Below, in pieces: positions 1 to 8,164 of a DNA stretch of 64,000 nt. The DNA comes from Actinoplanes flavus (lineage in GTDB: Bacteria; Actinomycetota; Actinomycetes; Mycobacteriales; Micromonosporaceae), in the NCBI RefSeq assembly GCF_017592555.1, contig NZ_JAGFNS010000002.1:314916-378915 (forward strand), in the 5' to 3' direction. A program made the position numbers and the translations under genes. How positions within the stretch are numbered: position 1 is the stretch's first letter; every line of letters begins with the position of its first letter. The notes under the pieces are model-generated. The model worked only from the letters and a program-made list of their open reading frames with translations. It searched no databases and had not been told where the DNA came from.

Positions 1-77
1 GGGGTGGGCCTGTTGGGGGGGCCCCGCCCCCCCCCCCCCCGGGGGGGGGGGGGGCCGGGGCCCCCCGCGGCCCCCCC
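1..77. other. G/C homopolymer stretch, probable contig-end artefact
   Basis: The first ~77 bases are almost only runs of G and C (for example ten or more C followed by more than ten G). The livG reading frame becomes recognisable only from about base 78. Nothing biological can be supported here; collapsed or low-quality sequence at a contig end is the simplest reading. Confidence 0.75.
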
Positions 78-710
78 CTGCCCGCCCACCGCCGCGCCAC
101 CCGTGGCGTCGGCGTCGTCTTCCAGGCCGCCCGCACCTTCCACGGCATGACCGCCCTCGAGAACGTCATGGTCGGCGCGCACGCCACCACCCGGTCCGGC
201 TTCCTGTCCGCCGCGCTGCGCCTGCCCGGCCACCACCGGGAGGAACGCCAGATCCGGGACCGCGCGCTCGCCTGTCTCGACCGCACCGGCCTCACCGCCT
301 GGGCGCACCGCCCCGCCGAGGACCTGCCACTCGGCCAGCAGCGCGCCCTCCAGCTCGCCCGCGCCCTCTGCGGCGAACCCCGCCTGCTGCTGCTCGACGA
401 ACCCGCCTCCGGACTGCGCGCCGCCGAACGCGAACACCTCGCCGGCCTCGTCACCGACCTGCGCGCCGAAGGCCTCACCATCCTCCTGGTCGAACACGAC
501 GTCGCCTTCGTGATGCGCCTCGCCGACCGGATCACCGTCCTCGACCTGGGCCGCGTCATCGCCGAAGGCACCCCCGCCGAGGTCCGCGCCGACCCCCGGG
601 TGATCGCCGCCTACCTGGGCCCGGCAGCCGAAGACCCCGAGATCAAGACCGACCCCGCGACGGTACGGCGACCCGCGCCCCGATCCGGCGAAAGAGGTGT
701 CCGCCCGTGA
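78..710 (+). CDS. livG: Branched-chain amino acid-type ABC transporter ATP-binding protein LivG, 5' partial
   Basis: This is one of two cytoplasmic ATPases that drive a LIV/HAAT-family importer. The frame is open upstream of the first ATG (base 147): the stretch LPAHRRATRGVGVVFQAART covers the conserved region through the Q-loop (VFQ), followed by MTALENVMVGAH. Then come a signature-like segment (LPLGQQRALQLARAL, a variant of LSGGQ), Walker B LLLLDEP and the switch histidine in LLVEHDV. Walker A would lie about 45 residues before the Q-loop, beyond the window start, so the gene is truncated here. The 3' end overlaps livF by GTGA. The substrate cannot be told from the ATPase; LIV systems carry amino acids, amides and aromatic acids. 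Confidence 0.85.
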   Translation: MPAHRRATRGVGVVFQAARTFHGMTALENVMVGAHATTRSGFLSAALRLPGHHREERQIRDRALACLDRTGLTAWAHRPAEDLPLGQQRALQLARALCGEPRLLLLDEPASGLRAAEREHLAGLVTDLRAEGLTILLVEHDVAFVMRLADRITVLDLGRVIAEGTPAEVRADPRVIAAYLGPAAEDPEIKTDPATVRRPAPRSGERGVRP

Positions 711-1390
711 CCGCCGTCGTCGAGACCCGTGACCTGACCGTCCGGTACGCCGGTGCCACCGCCCTCGACGGCGTCGACCTGACCGTCCACGACCACGAGA
801 TGGTCGCCCTCATCGGCGCCAACGGCGCCGGGAAGTCCACCCTGGTCAAGGCCCTCTCCGGGCTGCTGCGGCCGGATTCCGGCACGATCACCGTCGACGG
901 CCGCCTCGCCCAGGTCCCCGAGGGCCGGGAGATGTTCGGCGACCTCACCGTCGACGACAACCTGCGCCTCGGCGGCTGGCGCAACGGCCGCGGCGGGCGC
1001 GACACCACCGCGATCTACGACCTGCTGCCCGACCTGGCCGGGATCCGCACCCGTAGGGCCGGCGCGCTCTCCGGCGGACAGCAGCAGATGGTCGCCATCG
1101 GCCGCGCCCTGATGGCCCGCCCCGACGTCCTGGTCGTCGACGAACTCAGCCTCGGCCTCGCCCCACTGATCGTCACCACCCTCGTCGGCCATCTGCGCGC
1201 CCTCAACACCGGCCGCGGACTGGCCGTGCTGCTCATCGAACAGAACGCCCGCCTCGCGCTCGACCTGTGCGACCGTGCGTACGTCCTGGAAGCCGGCCGG
1301 ATCGCCCTGCACGGCCGGGCCGCCGACCTGGCCCGCGACCCCCGCGTCGCCGCCGCCTACCTGGGCGGCCACATCGAGGTGACCCGATGA
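707..1390 (+). CDS. livF: Branched-chain amino acid-type ABC transporter ATP-binding protein LivF
   Basis: Second ATPase of the LIV importer, 227 residues. Walker A GANGAGKST is near residue 37, the Q-loop lies in AQVPEGREMF, the signature is LSGGQQQM and Walker B is VLVVDELSLGLAP. The conserved LivF tail with LLIEQNA is present. The start is GTG overlapping the livG stop (GTGA) and the 3' end overlaps livH by ATGA, so all four genes are translationally coupled. About 20 residues usually found between the GTITVDG strand and the Q-loop are absent, with the frame kept. The ATPase landmarks are otherwise intact. Confidence 0.9.
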   Translation: MTAVVETRDLTVRYAGATALDGVDLTVHDHEMVALIGANGAGKSTLVKALSGLLRPDSGTITVDGRLAQVPEGREMFGDLTVDDNLRLGGWRNGRGGRDTTAIYDLLPDLAGIRTRRAGALSGGQQQMVAIGRALMARPDVLVVDELSLGLAPLIVTTLVGHLRALNTGRGLAVLLIEQNARLALDLCDRAYVLEAGRIALHGRAADLARDPRVAAAYLGGHIEVTR

Positions 1391-2247
1391 GCGACCTGAT
1401 CGGATACCTGGTCACCGGGCTCGGCATCGGCGCCGGGTTCGCGCTGGTCGCCAGCGGGCTGGTGGCGATCTACCGGGTCACCCGGGTGGTCAACTTCGCC
1501 CAGGGCGCGTTCGCCGTGCTCGCCGCCATGCTGACCGCCTCGCTGCTCGGCGCCGGGGTCCCGCACGGCCTCGCCGAACTCGGCGGCGTCACGCTCGGCG
1601 CCCTCACCGGCCTGCTCGTCGGCGCCGTCGCCGTCGGGCGCCCCGGCACCAGCCCCGGGACCTCGCTCATCGTCACCCTCGGACTGGGCGTGCTCGCGTA
1701 CGCCGTCGAGATTGTGATCTGGGGAGACCAGCCACGCTCCTACCCGGGCGTGCCCGGCGTGGCCGAGCTGGCCGGCGCCCGGCTCCAGGCCCACTACCTG
1801 CTGATCATCGCGGTGACCGTGCCGGTCTTCGCTCTGATGGCGTGGTTCTTCACCCGCACCGACCCGGGCCGGGCGCTGTCCGCCTGCGCCTCCAACCGCT
1901 ACGCCGCCCAGGTCGTCGGCATCGACGTGCGCCGGATGGGCCTGCTCGCCTTCACCCTCGGCGGCGCGCTCGGCGGCCTCGCCGGCGTCCTCACCACACC
2001 GGTGCAGCAGGTCACGTTCGACAGTGACGTCGCCCTGATCGTCAACGGTTTCGCCGCCGCCGTCCTCGGCGGCCTCACCCGGCCGGTCGTCGCCCTCGCC
2101 GGCGGGCTGCTGCTCGGCGTGGCACAGACCCTGGCCGCCGGCTACGGCGGCGGCGCCTACCAGGTGGAGGTGGCCCTCGTGCTGATGCTCACCGTCATGA
2201 TCGTCCAGGCGGCCCGCACCGGGCCGGTCGCGGAGACCGCGCGATGA
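1387..2247 (+). CDS. livH: Branched-chain amino acid-type ABC transporter permease LivH
   Basis: Integral membrane permease, 286 residues and about eight hydrophobic segments. It has the family-typical early motif VVNFAQGAFAVLAAM and a GGALGGLAGVL loop where the ATPase docks. The start is the ATG in ATGA overlapping the livF stop; a longer frame opening at 1267 runs through livF and is rejected. It should pair with LivM in the membrane. A periplasmic substrate-binding protein is not visible and may lie before the window. Confidence 0.9.
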   Translation: MSDLIGYLVTGLGIGAGFALVASGLVAIYRVTRVVNFAQGAFAVLAAMLTASLLGAGVPHGLAELGGVTLGALTGLLVGAVAVGRPGTSPGTSLIVTLGLGVLAYAVEIVIWGDQPRSYPGVPGVAELAGARLQAHYLLIIAVTVPVFALMAWFFTRTDPGRALSACASNRYAAQVVGIDVRRMGLLAFTLGGALGGLAGVLTTPVQQVTFDSDVALIVNGFAAAVLGGLTRPVVALAGGLLLGVAQTLAAGYGGGAYQVEVALVLMLTVMIVQAARTGPVAETAR

Positions 2248-3209
2248 GGCGGTGGATCCCGGCCGGGCTGCTGATCGCGGTGCTCGCCCTGCTGCCGCCG
2301 CTCCTTCCGGAACGGCATCTCGCGACGTTCGTGCTGCTCGCGCTCGCCGCGACGGTCACCGTCGGCGTCTCCCTCCTGATGGGGTACGCGGGACAGGTCT
2401 CGCTGGGACAGGCCTCCTTCTACGCGATCGGGGCGTACGCGGCCGGCCTGCTCGCCGTCCACGGCGTCCCGCCGCTGCTCGGCCTGCTGGCGGCCCCGGT
2501 GATCGCGGCGGTCGCGGCCACCCTGCTCGGGGCGCCGCTGCTCCGGCTGCGCGGCCACCACCTGGCCTTCGCCACCCTGGCGGTGCAGCTCATCCTGCTG
2601 TCCCTGCTCGCCCAGGCCGACTGGGCGGGCGGCGCGATCGGCCTCCAGGGCATCCCACGGTTGTCGATCGGCGGCTTCGAACTGCGTGCGGACCTCGGTT
2701 ACGCGTACGCCGCGGGGTCGGTCCTGCTGATCGCCGTGCTGATCGCGCGCAACGTGATCGAGTCCCGCGCGGGCCGCGGCATGCGCGCCGCCGCGACGAG
2801 CGAGACCGCCGCCGCGGCCAGCGGCGTGGCGATCGGCGGCTACCGGCTGGCCGTGTTCGCGCTGTCCGCCGCCTTCGCCGGCCTGGCCGGTGGGGTCTAC
2901 GCCTTCTACCTGGGATATCTGGCGCCCGGCTCGTTCCCGGTGCTGCTGTCCATCGAGTTCGTGGTGATGGCGGTGGTCGGCGGCCTGGGCACCATCGCCG
3001 GCCCGCTGGTCGGCGCGGGAGTGATCGTCCTGCTGGTGCAGCTGCTCAACACCCTGGGCACCCAGCCGGGCATGCCCGGCTACGCCCCGGCCGTCCTCTC
3101 CTACGCCGTCTACGCCGTCATCCTGGTCGTCTGCGTCCTCTACCTCCCGAAGGGCCTGGTCCCGGCGGCTCGCAGCGCCGCCGGGAAGCTGCGGAGAGGA
3201 TCCGCCTGA
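2244..3209 (+). CDS. livM: Branched-chain amino acid-type ABC transporter permease LivM
   Basis: Second permease, 321 residues. It carries the LivM landmark GYAGQVSLGQASFYAIGAY near residue 48 and the PLLRLRGHHLAFATLA segment, with about ten hydrophobic helices. The start overlaps livH by ATGA. The next gene is on the opposite strand and ends at the adjacent base, so transcription of the liv operon meets the hydrolase gene head-on with no spacer and no obvious hairpin terminator. Confidence 0.9.
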   Translation: MRRWIPAGLLIAVLALLPPLLPERHLATFVLLALAATVTVGVSLLMGYAGQVSLGQASFYAIGAYAAGLLAVHGVPPLLGLLAAPVIAAVAATLLGAPLLRLRGHHLAFATLAVQLILLSLLAQADWAGGAIGLQGIPRLSIGGFELRADLGYAYAAGSVLLIAVLIARNVIESRAGRGMRAAATSETAAAASGVAIGGYRLAVFALSAAFAGLAGGVYAFYLGYLAPGSFPVLLSIEFVVMAVVGGLGTIAGPLVGAGVIVLLVQLLNTLGTQPGMPGYAPAVLSYAVYAVILVVCVLYLPKGLVPAARSAAGKLRRGSA

Positions 3210-4082
3210 TCAGGCCTTGTCGAGGGTGTCGCGGAGGGTGGCGGCGAACGGGCCCGGGTCGCCGTGCTGGCCGAACTCGCCGCCGAGGAAGCCGGCGTGG
3301 TTGCCCGGGAAGACGGTGGGTTCGAGGCCGAGACGGCTGGCGACCGCGAGGCCACCCCGGTGGGCCAGTTCCTCGGTGGACTCGGCGCCCACCCCGATCA
3401 CGACGCGGGTCGAAGTGGCGCGCAGGGCGTCGAAGTCCGGCTCGTAGAGGCAGCAGGTCACCAGGTTCTGGCCGAGCAGCACGTCGTCGCGGGAGCCGTC
3501 GTCGTCGGCGGGCAGGCCGAAGGTGGCCGGGGCCGGACCGGGACGGGAGACGAAGTCGGCCGGGACCGGGCCCTTCAGCGAGACGATCTCGATGAACTTG
3601 ACCATCGCCGGGCCCAGGCCGGACTTCTGGTACAGCTCGCGGATGCCGTCGACCGCGGCCACCGCGGTCTCGTGGTCGTCCAGCAGCCGCGCGGTCGGCG
3701 GCTCGTGGGCGACCAGCACCCGGACCAGGCCGGGATGCGCGGCCACCAGAGCCAGCGCGTTGACCGCGCCGCCGCTGCTGGCGAACAGGTCGACCGGGCC
3801 ACCGCCGGCCGCCTCGATCACCCGGCGGACGTCGTCGGCGTGCTGTTCCGGCGTCGACTCCGGCGCCGGATCGGTGCGGACGCTGCGGCCGGTGCCACGC
3901 GGGTCGTAGGTGATGACGGTCCGGTCGGTGAAGTGGCCGGCCAGGGTGACGAAGCCGGAGGCGTCCATCGGCGAGCCGATCAGCAACAGCGGGACGGCGG
4001 TGGCCGGGCCGGCCGGCTCACGGACGTCGTAGCGCAGAACCGCGCCGGAAACCTCAAGAGTGTGCGTCACGGGTTCGGTCAT
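3210..4082 (-). CDS. Alpha/beta hydrolase
   Basis: A 290-residue cytoplasmic alpha/beta hydrolase. DPRGTGRS follows strand 4, and the nucleophile elbow reads FASSGGA (A-x-S-x-G rather than the common G-x-S-x-G). A candidate catalytic histidine lies in PGNHAGF near residue 260. Similar proteins are esterases or lactonases of unknown substrate. It is a single gene, convergent with livM and divergent from the membrane operon at 4271 across a 188-bp gap that should hold both promoters. Confidence 0.8.
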   Translation of the reverse strand: MTEPVTHTLEVSGAVLRYDVREPAGPATAVPLLLIGSPMDASGFVTLAGHFTDRTVITYDPRGTGRSVRTDPAPESTPEQHADDVRRVIEAAGGGPVDLFASSGGAVNALALVAAHPGLVRVLVAHEPPTARLLDDHETAVAAVDGIRELYQKSGLGPAMVKFIEIVSLKGPVPADFVSRPGPAPATFGLPADDDGSRDDVLLGQNLVTCCLYEPDFDALRATSTRVVIGVGAESTEELAHRGGLAVASRLGLEPTVFPGNHAGFLGGEFGQHGDPGPFAATLRDTLDKA

Positions 4083-4270
4083 GGACCGACACTATCCGTT
4101 GTCACCGGTGACCACGGTGCCATCGCGATCCACCCGGCGTGCCCTCGGCCGCCGTGACATCGAGGACCGTTTCCGCATCGATCCCAGTCACATCGTCCGG
4201 TGTCTGATCGAACCATGTAAGGACGGCGATGTAGGTTACGGTCGCCGAGCCGATCAGAGGGGGAGCGATC

Positions 4271-5326
4271 GTGACGACATCCGTGGAACGGGAAGCGCCG
4301 GTGGAAACGCCCACCGTGACATTCAGCGCACGTGAGCGGTGGATCCTGCTGGTCGCCAGCGCCTGGCTGGTCATCGGGCTGCAACTGGACGCGTACGCCC
4401 ACGCCACCACCCCGGAGCTGGAGACCTTCTGGACGCCGTGGCACGGCGTGCTCTACTCCGGCATCGCCGCCTCCGGCTTCACCCTGCTGTGGATCATGCG
4501 CTCCCGGCTGCCCGGCATCCCCACGTACCAGAGTGTTCTGGCCCTGCCCAACGCGTTGCGCATCCCGCTCGCCGGCATGGCGTTCCTCCTGGTCGGCGGC
4601 GGTGTCGACACGCTGTGGCACAACATCTGGGGCATCGAGCAGGGCATGGAGATCTTCGTGAGCCCCAGCCACGAGTTCATCATCCTCGGCATGGTGCTGG
4701 TCGCCATGGGCCCGGCCCTGATGCTCGCCGCGAACCCGGGCGACCGGCTCGGCCTCTCCGGCGGCTTCCTCGTCGGCATCTCCACCCTGTTCGCGGCCCT
4801 GCCGGTGCACATCTACTCGCTGCACGCCACCGCCCTCGGCTTCCGTCACCTGGGCGCCGACCTCGACCCGGTGCCGGTCTACTCGCCGGACTCGCAGCTC
4901 GTGCACGGCTACCTGTTCAGCACGGTCCTGCTGCTCGTGCCGTTCCTCGCCATCGGCCGCCGCTGGCCGCTGCCGCTCGGCCTGCCGGCCGCTCTGGTCA
5001 GCCTGATCGCCGTCTTCATGCACCTGATGTTCGACTCGCAGCGCGCCTGGTGGCCGGCGTTGACCGTGGCCGCCGCCGCGATCGTCCTGGAGATCGTGCT
5101 GCGCGCCGTGAACCCGCTGATCCGGCTCGGCGCCAACGCCCGCTGGATCCTCTTCGGACTGGTCACGCCGCCGGCCGTGTGGGGCGCCGTGCTGCTGGTC
5201 GGCAAGATCCAGACCGGGACCACCGGGTTCAACATCCACATGGTGAGCGGACTGATGGTGCTGACCGCCTTCACCGGGGTGGGCACCGTGCTCGTCGCCC
5301 GCAGCATCCACCGTCTCGCCGAGTGA
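4271..5326 (+). CDS. Conserved multi-pass membrane protein, first gene of a three-gene operon
   Basis: A 351-residue protein with roughly nine hydrophobic segments and few long loops. Histidines recur at the edges of or inside helices (DAYAHATTP, WTPWHGVLY, TLWHNIWG, SPSHEF, LPVHIYSLHA, LVHGY), a pattern compatible with metal or haem binding but not proof of it. I do not recognise an enzyme family. The GTG start follows GGGGGAGCGATC, a good ribosome site. The stop overlaps the next start (GTGA), and the third gene overlaps the second in the same way, so the three products probably work together at the membrane. Confidence 0.75.
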   Translation: MTTSVEREAPVETPTVTFSARERWILLVASAWLVIGLQLDAYAHATTPELETFWTPWHGVLYSGIAASGFTLLWIMRSRLPGIPTYQSVLALPNALRIPLAGMAFLLVGGGVDTLWHNIWGIEQGMEIFVSPSHEFIILGMVLVAMGPALMLAANPGDRLGLSGGFLVGISTLFAALPVHIYSLHATALGFRHLGADLDPVPVYSPDSQLVHGYLFSTVLLLVPFLAIGRRWPLPLGLPAALVSLIAVFMHLMFDSQRAWWPALTVAAAAIVLEIVLRAVNPLIRLGANARWILFGLVTPPAVWGAVLLVGKIQTGTTGFNIHMVSGLMVLTAFTGVGTVLVARSIHRLAE

Positions 5327-6183
5327 GGCGGATCGTCGTCGCCCTGGTCACCATCGCCTGCACGCTGGTGGTGACCGGCGGGCCGGCGGCCGCGCACGCC
5401 GGTGGCCTCACCGCCACCGACTCCCGCGGCCGCGTCGTCTCCCTCACGCCCGCCCTGCCGGGGCTGGAGGTGGTCGCCATCGAGGCCGGCGCCCGGCTCC
5501 GCCTGCGCAACGGCACCGGCGGACCGGTGACGATCCCGGGCGGGCCCACGGTCGCGCCCGGTGCCGAGCACACCTGGGCCGACGAACGCGCCACCCCCGA
5601 CGGCCGCACCGTCGCGGCCGGCGAGACCGTCCCCTGGACGATCACCGTGGACGCCGCCGGCACCCCGGTCACGGTCGCCGGCGTGCTCGTCGGGGAGGAG
5701 CGCCCACCGGCGGCCCCGTGGTGGGCCGCCGCCGCGCTCACCGGCGCCGCGCTCGTGCTCCTCGCCCGCCGGCTGCGCCGCGCCGACCTGCTGCTGGCCG
5801 CCGCGGGCGGTGTCGCCGCACTGTCCTCCATCGTGCACGTGGCCGGATCCACCCTGGCCGTCGAATCCGCGCCACTCGCCGGAACCTTCCTGAGCGCCGC
5901 CGGGATCAACCTCCTCGCCTGGCCGCTGATCATCGGCGGTGCAGTGGCCGCCCTGCGCGGCCGGGCCGCCGGCATCCTCGCGGTCTGTGGGGGAGCGGCC
6001 CTGACCGCGGTGTTCGTCCTTCCCGACGTGACCTCGTTCCACCGTGCGGTCCTGCCGTTCGCCGGTCCCGCCGACCTCGAACGCGTCCTGGTCGTCCTGG
6101 CTCTCGGCCTCGGCGCGGGCGTCGCGGTGGCCGGCGCCGGCGTGCTGCGCGACCTGGCCCGCAAAGCCGAGGAGACGGTGTGA
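5323..6183 (+). CDS. Exported membrane-anchored protein with predicted N-terminal His after signal cleavage
   Basis: A 286-residue protein with a signal peptide (VRRIVVALVTIACTLVV) ending GGPAAA before HAGG, so the mature chain would begin with histidine, as in CopC-like copper proteins. A beta-rich domain of about 120 residues follows (TPALPGLEVVAIEAG, RLRNGTGGPVTIPGG), then about five transmembrane helices. The GTG start overlaps the upstream stop. A longer frame in the track opening at 4339 is a shadow of the first gene. The general family is found next to the third gene in other actinobacteria; the copper idea is inference. Confidence 0.7.
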   Translation: MRRIVVALVTIACTLVVTGGPAAAHAGGLTATDSRGRVVSLTPALPGLEVVAIEAGARLRLRNGTGGPVTIPGGPTVAPGAEHTWADERATPDGRTVAAGETVPWTITVDAAGTPVTVAGVLVGEERPPAAPWWAAAALTGAALVLLARRLRRADLLLAAAGGVAALSSIVHVAGSTLAVESAPLAGTFLSAAGINLLAWPLIIGGAVAALRGRAAGILAVCGGAALTAVFVLPDVTSFHRAVLPFAGPADLERVLVVLALGLGAGVAVAGAGVLRDLARKAEETV

Positions 6184-7535
6184 CCTCCCTCGCGCACGGC
6201 GTGGGGGAGTCCGCGGACCTGCCGCTCGCGCACGGTGTGGGGGAGTCCGTGGACCTGACGCTCGCGCACGGTGTGGGGGAGTCCGCGGACCTGCCGCTTC
6301 CGCTCGACCTGGTGTTGCAGGCCGGAGCCGCGACCCTCGTGCTGTCCTTCCTGATCGCCGGCCTCTGGTGGCGCGAACCACGCCTCGAACCGTCCACGCC
6401 ACGCTCCCTCGGCGTCGGCCACCACCTGCGCTATCCGGTCCTCCTGCTGGCCCTCTACGTCACCGGCTACGCCGTCGTCGGCCCGCGCGGCCCGGAGAAC
6501 CCCGCCCCGCACGCCCTGTTCGTCCTGCTGTGGGTGGGCCTGGTGCCGGTCAGCATGATCGTCGGCCCGGTCTGGCGGACGGTCAACCCGCTGCGCACCC
6601 TCTTCACCCTGCTCGGCCTCCCGCGGCGCGGGCTGCGCCCGCTCCCGCCCGGCGCCCCCGCCTCCGCCTGGCCGGCGGCCGCCTTCCTGCTGGCGTTCGT
6701 CTGGTTCGAGCTGGTGGTGCCCCATCACGGCGATCCGGTCGCGGTCGGTCTCTTCCTTCTGGCGTACGCCGTGAGCCAACTCCTCCTGGCCACCCTCCGC
6801 GGTGAGGAGTGGTTCGCGCGCGGCGACAGCTTCGAGGTCTACTCCGACCTGGCCGGCCGCCTGAGCCCCGTCCGCTGGCGCCCGCTTCTCTCCGGCCTGG
6901 CCGGCCCCGCAGCCGGCGAGCCGACGCCGGCCGCGCCCGCGAGCCCGGTCCCGATGCCGGCCGCGCCCGCGAATCCGGTCCCGACGCCGGGCACGGCGGC
7001 CGGGGTCGCCGTCCCGGCGCGGGCCCGCCCATCACTGGCCACCGCCGGTCCGGCCGCCTTCATCGCCGTCTGGTGGGGCTCGACCGTCTTCGACAGCGCC
7101 TGGACCACAGTGGCCCTGCCGTTCCCTCTGCTGTCGGGGACCGCCGGCCTCGTACTCTTCTGCGCGGCGGTCTTCCTGGTGGTCCGCTGGACCGCGGGCC
7201 GCCTGGACGTGACCATGTCGCTGGTCCCGATCGCGGCCGGCTACACCCTCGCCCACTACCTGTCCCTGCTGGTCACCGAGGGCCCGCGCGGTGTGCTCCT
7301 GCTGGTCGGCATGGACCCGTCCGGGACGGTCGTCCTGAATTCTCAGGTGCTCGCCGCCGTACAGATCGCTCTGATCCTGATCGGACACGCCGTAGGTGTG
7401 ATCGTGGCCCACGACCGTGCCCTGGCCGAGCACCCCGGCCGTCCGCTGCTCGCCGTCCTCGCCGACGAGTTCCCGATGGTCCTCTTCATGATCGGCTGCA
7501 CCTGGGCCGGGCTCTTCCTGCTCTTCGTCCGCTGA
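6180..7535 (+). CDS. Multi-pass membrane protein of the family often labelled 'fenitrothion hydrolase'
   Basis: A 451-residue protein with about ten hydrophobic segments. It resembles actinobacterial membrane proteins that start with AHG(I/V)G...SDLPLPL, often annotated as fenitrothion hydrolase; that name rests on memory of database labels and its biochemistry is doubtful. WRTVNPLRTL is a conserved-looking loop. The N-terminus contains LAHGVGES three times (36-bp tandem repeat). A low-complexity Ala/Pro linker occurs near residues 240-275. The start is GTG overlapping the previous stop; the longer frame from 5718 is a shadow. Confidence 0.7.
   Translation: MTSLAHGVGESADLPLAHGVGESVDLTLAHGVGESADLPLPLDLVLQAGAATLVLSFLIAGLWWREPRLEPSTPRSLGVGHHLRYPVLLLALYVTGYAVVGPRGPENPAPHALFVLLWVGLVPVSMIVGPVWRTVNPLRTLFTLLGLPRRGLRPLPPGAPASAWPAAAFLLAFVWFELVVPHHGDPVAVGLFLLAYAVSQLLLATLRGEEWFARGDSFEVYSDLAGRLSPVRWRPLLSGLAGPAAGEPTPAAPASPVPMPAAPANPVPTPGTAAGVAVPARARPSLATAGPAAFIAVWWGSTVFDSAWTTVALPFPLLSGTAGLVLFCAAVFLVVRWTAGRLDVTMSLVPIAAGYTLAHYLSLLVTEGPRGVLLLVGMDPSGTVVLNSQVLAAVQIALILIGHAVGVIVAHDRALAEHPGRPLLAVLADEFPMVLFMIGCTWAGLFLLFVR
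6189..6296 (+). repeat. Three in-frame 36-bp tandem repeats encoding LAHGVGES(A/V)DLPL units
   Basis: Three 12-codon units begin at 6189, 6225 and 6261 and differ at only a few bases. Related proteins have a single HGxGxxSDLPLP element at this point, so the N-terminus has been triplicated in frame. Each unit holds an internal GTG that could serve as a start, so the true N-terminus is uncertain. Confidence 0.9.
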
Positions 7536-7579
7536 GGAAGTCCCCTGCGGGCGAATTCTGACTTCGCACTGACAGTCCC

Positions 7580-7615
7580 TTGAGAAGAAACCTTTGCATA
7601 GATAGCTTCTCATTC
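7580..7615 (+). promoter_or_regulatory. Promoter with inverted repeat for a leaderless ArsR/MFS operon
   Basis: TTGAGA (7580) and TAGCTT (7603) are 17 bp apart, and seven bases later comes GTG at 7616, so transcription probably starts at the start codon. The two hexamers contain an inverted repeat GAGAAG...CTTCTC that could bind the encoded repressor. Confidence 0.5.
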
Positions 7616-8164
7616 GTGCGACGCGAACTCACTGACATCGATTCCCTCAAGGCCCTGGCCCACCCACTCCGGCAACGGATGTTCACCCACCTCAACCGTT
7701 TCGGGCCCGCCACCTCCGCCGACCTGGCCACCGCGTTCGACGCCGACCGCGGCGCCACCAGCTACCACCTGCGCCAACTGGAGCGCTACGGCTTCGTCGA
7801 GGAGGACACCGGGCGCTCCGCCGGTCGCCGCCGCTACTGGCGGGCCGTCCCGCTCGACCTGCGGCTCCCACGCGCCAGCGAGGACCCCGAGGTCACCGCC
7901 GCCGCCGAGGCGATCGGCCGCCAATGGTTCGAGCAGGCACAACGCGACCTGCTCGGCTACCTGGCCGACCGGGAGTCGCACGGCGCCTTCGCGGAGGCCG
8001 CCATGAACTCGTTCAGCAACACCCGGCTCACCGCCGACGAACTGGCCCGGTTCGGCGAGGAGTACATCGCCTTCGCCTCCCGCTGGATCCGCGACCCGGC
8101 CACCGCCCCGGCGGACGCCCGGCCCATCACCGTGCTCTTCAACGCGTTCCCCACGCCGTCATGA
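7616..8164 (+). CDS. ArsR-type winged-helix transcriptional regulator
   Basis: A 182-residue regulator with an N-terminal winged helix: LKALAHPLRQRMFTHL, then ADLATAF and the recognition helix GATSYHLRQLERYGFVEE. The C-terminal half is a helical extension common in ArsR-type regulators paired with MFS pumps. GTG at 7616 is preferred because the protein then begins directly before the HTH and a promoter is positioned for leaderless initiation; TTG at 7580 lies in the -35 element. It overlaps the MFS gene by ATGA and probably represses this operon when ligand is absent. Confidence 0.85.
   Translation: MRRELTDIDSLKALAHPLRQRMFTHLNRFGPATSADLATAFDADRGATSYHLRQLERYGFVEEDTGRSAGRRRYWRAVPLDLRLPRASEDPEVTAAAEAIGRQWFEQAQRDLLGYLADRESHGAFAEAAMNSFSNTRLTADELARFGEEYIAFASRWIRDPATAPADARPITVLFNAFPTPS

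Noticed and set aside
4339..5322. Long fused frame covering both first and second membrane proteins
   Set aside because: Before 5323 the frame is an Arg/Pro/His-rich shadow of the first gene; the real protein begins with a signal peptide at 5323.
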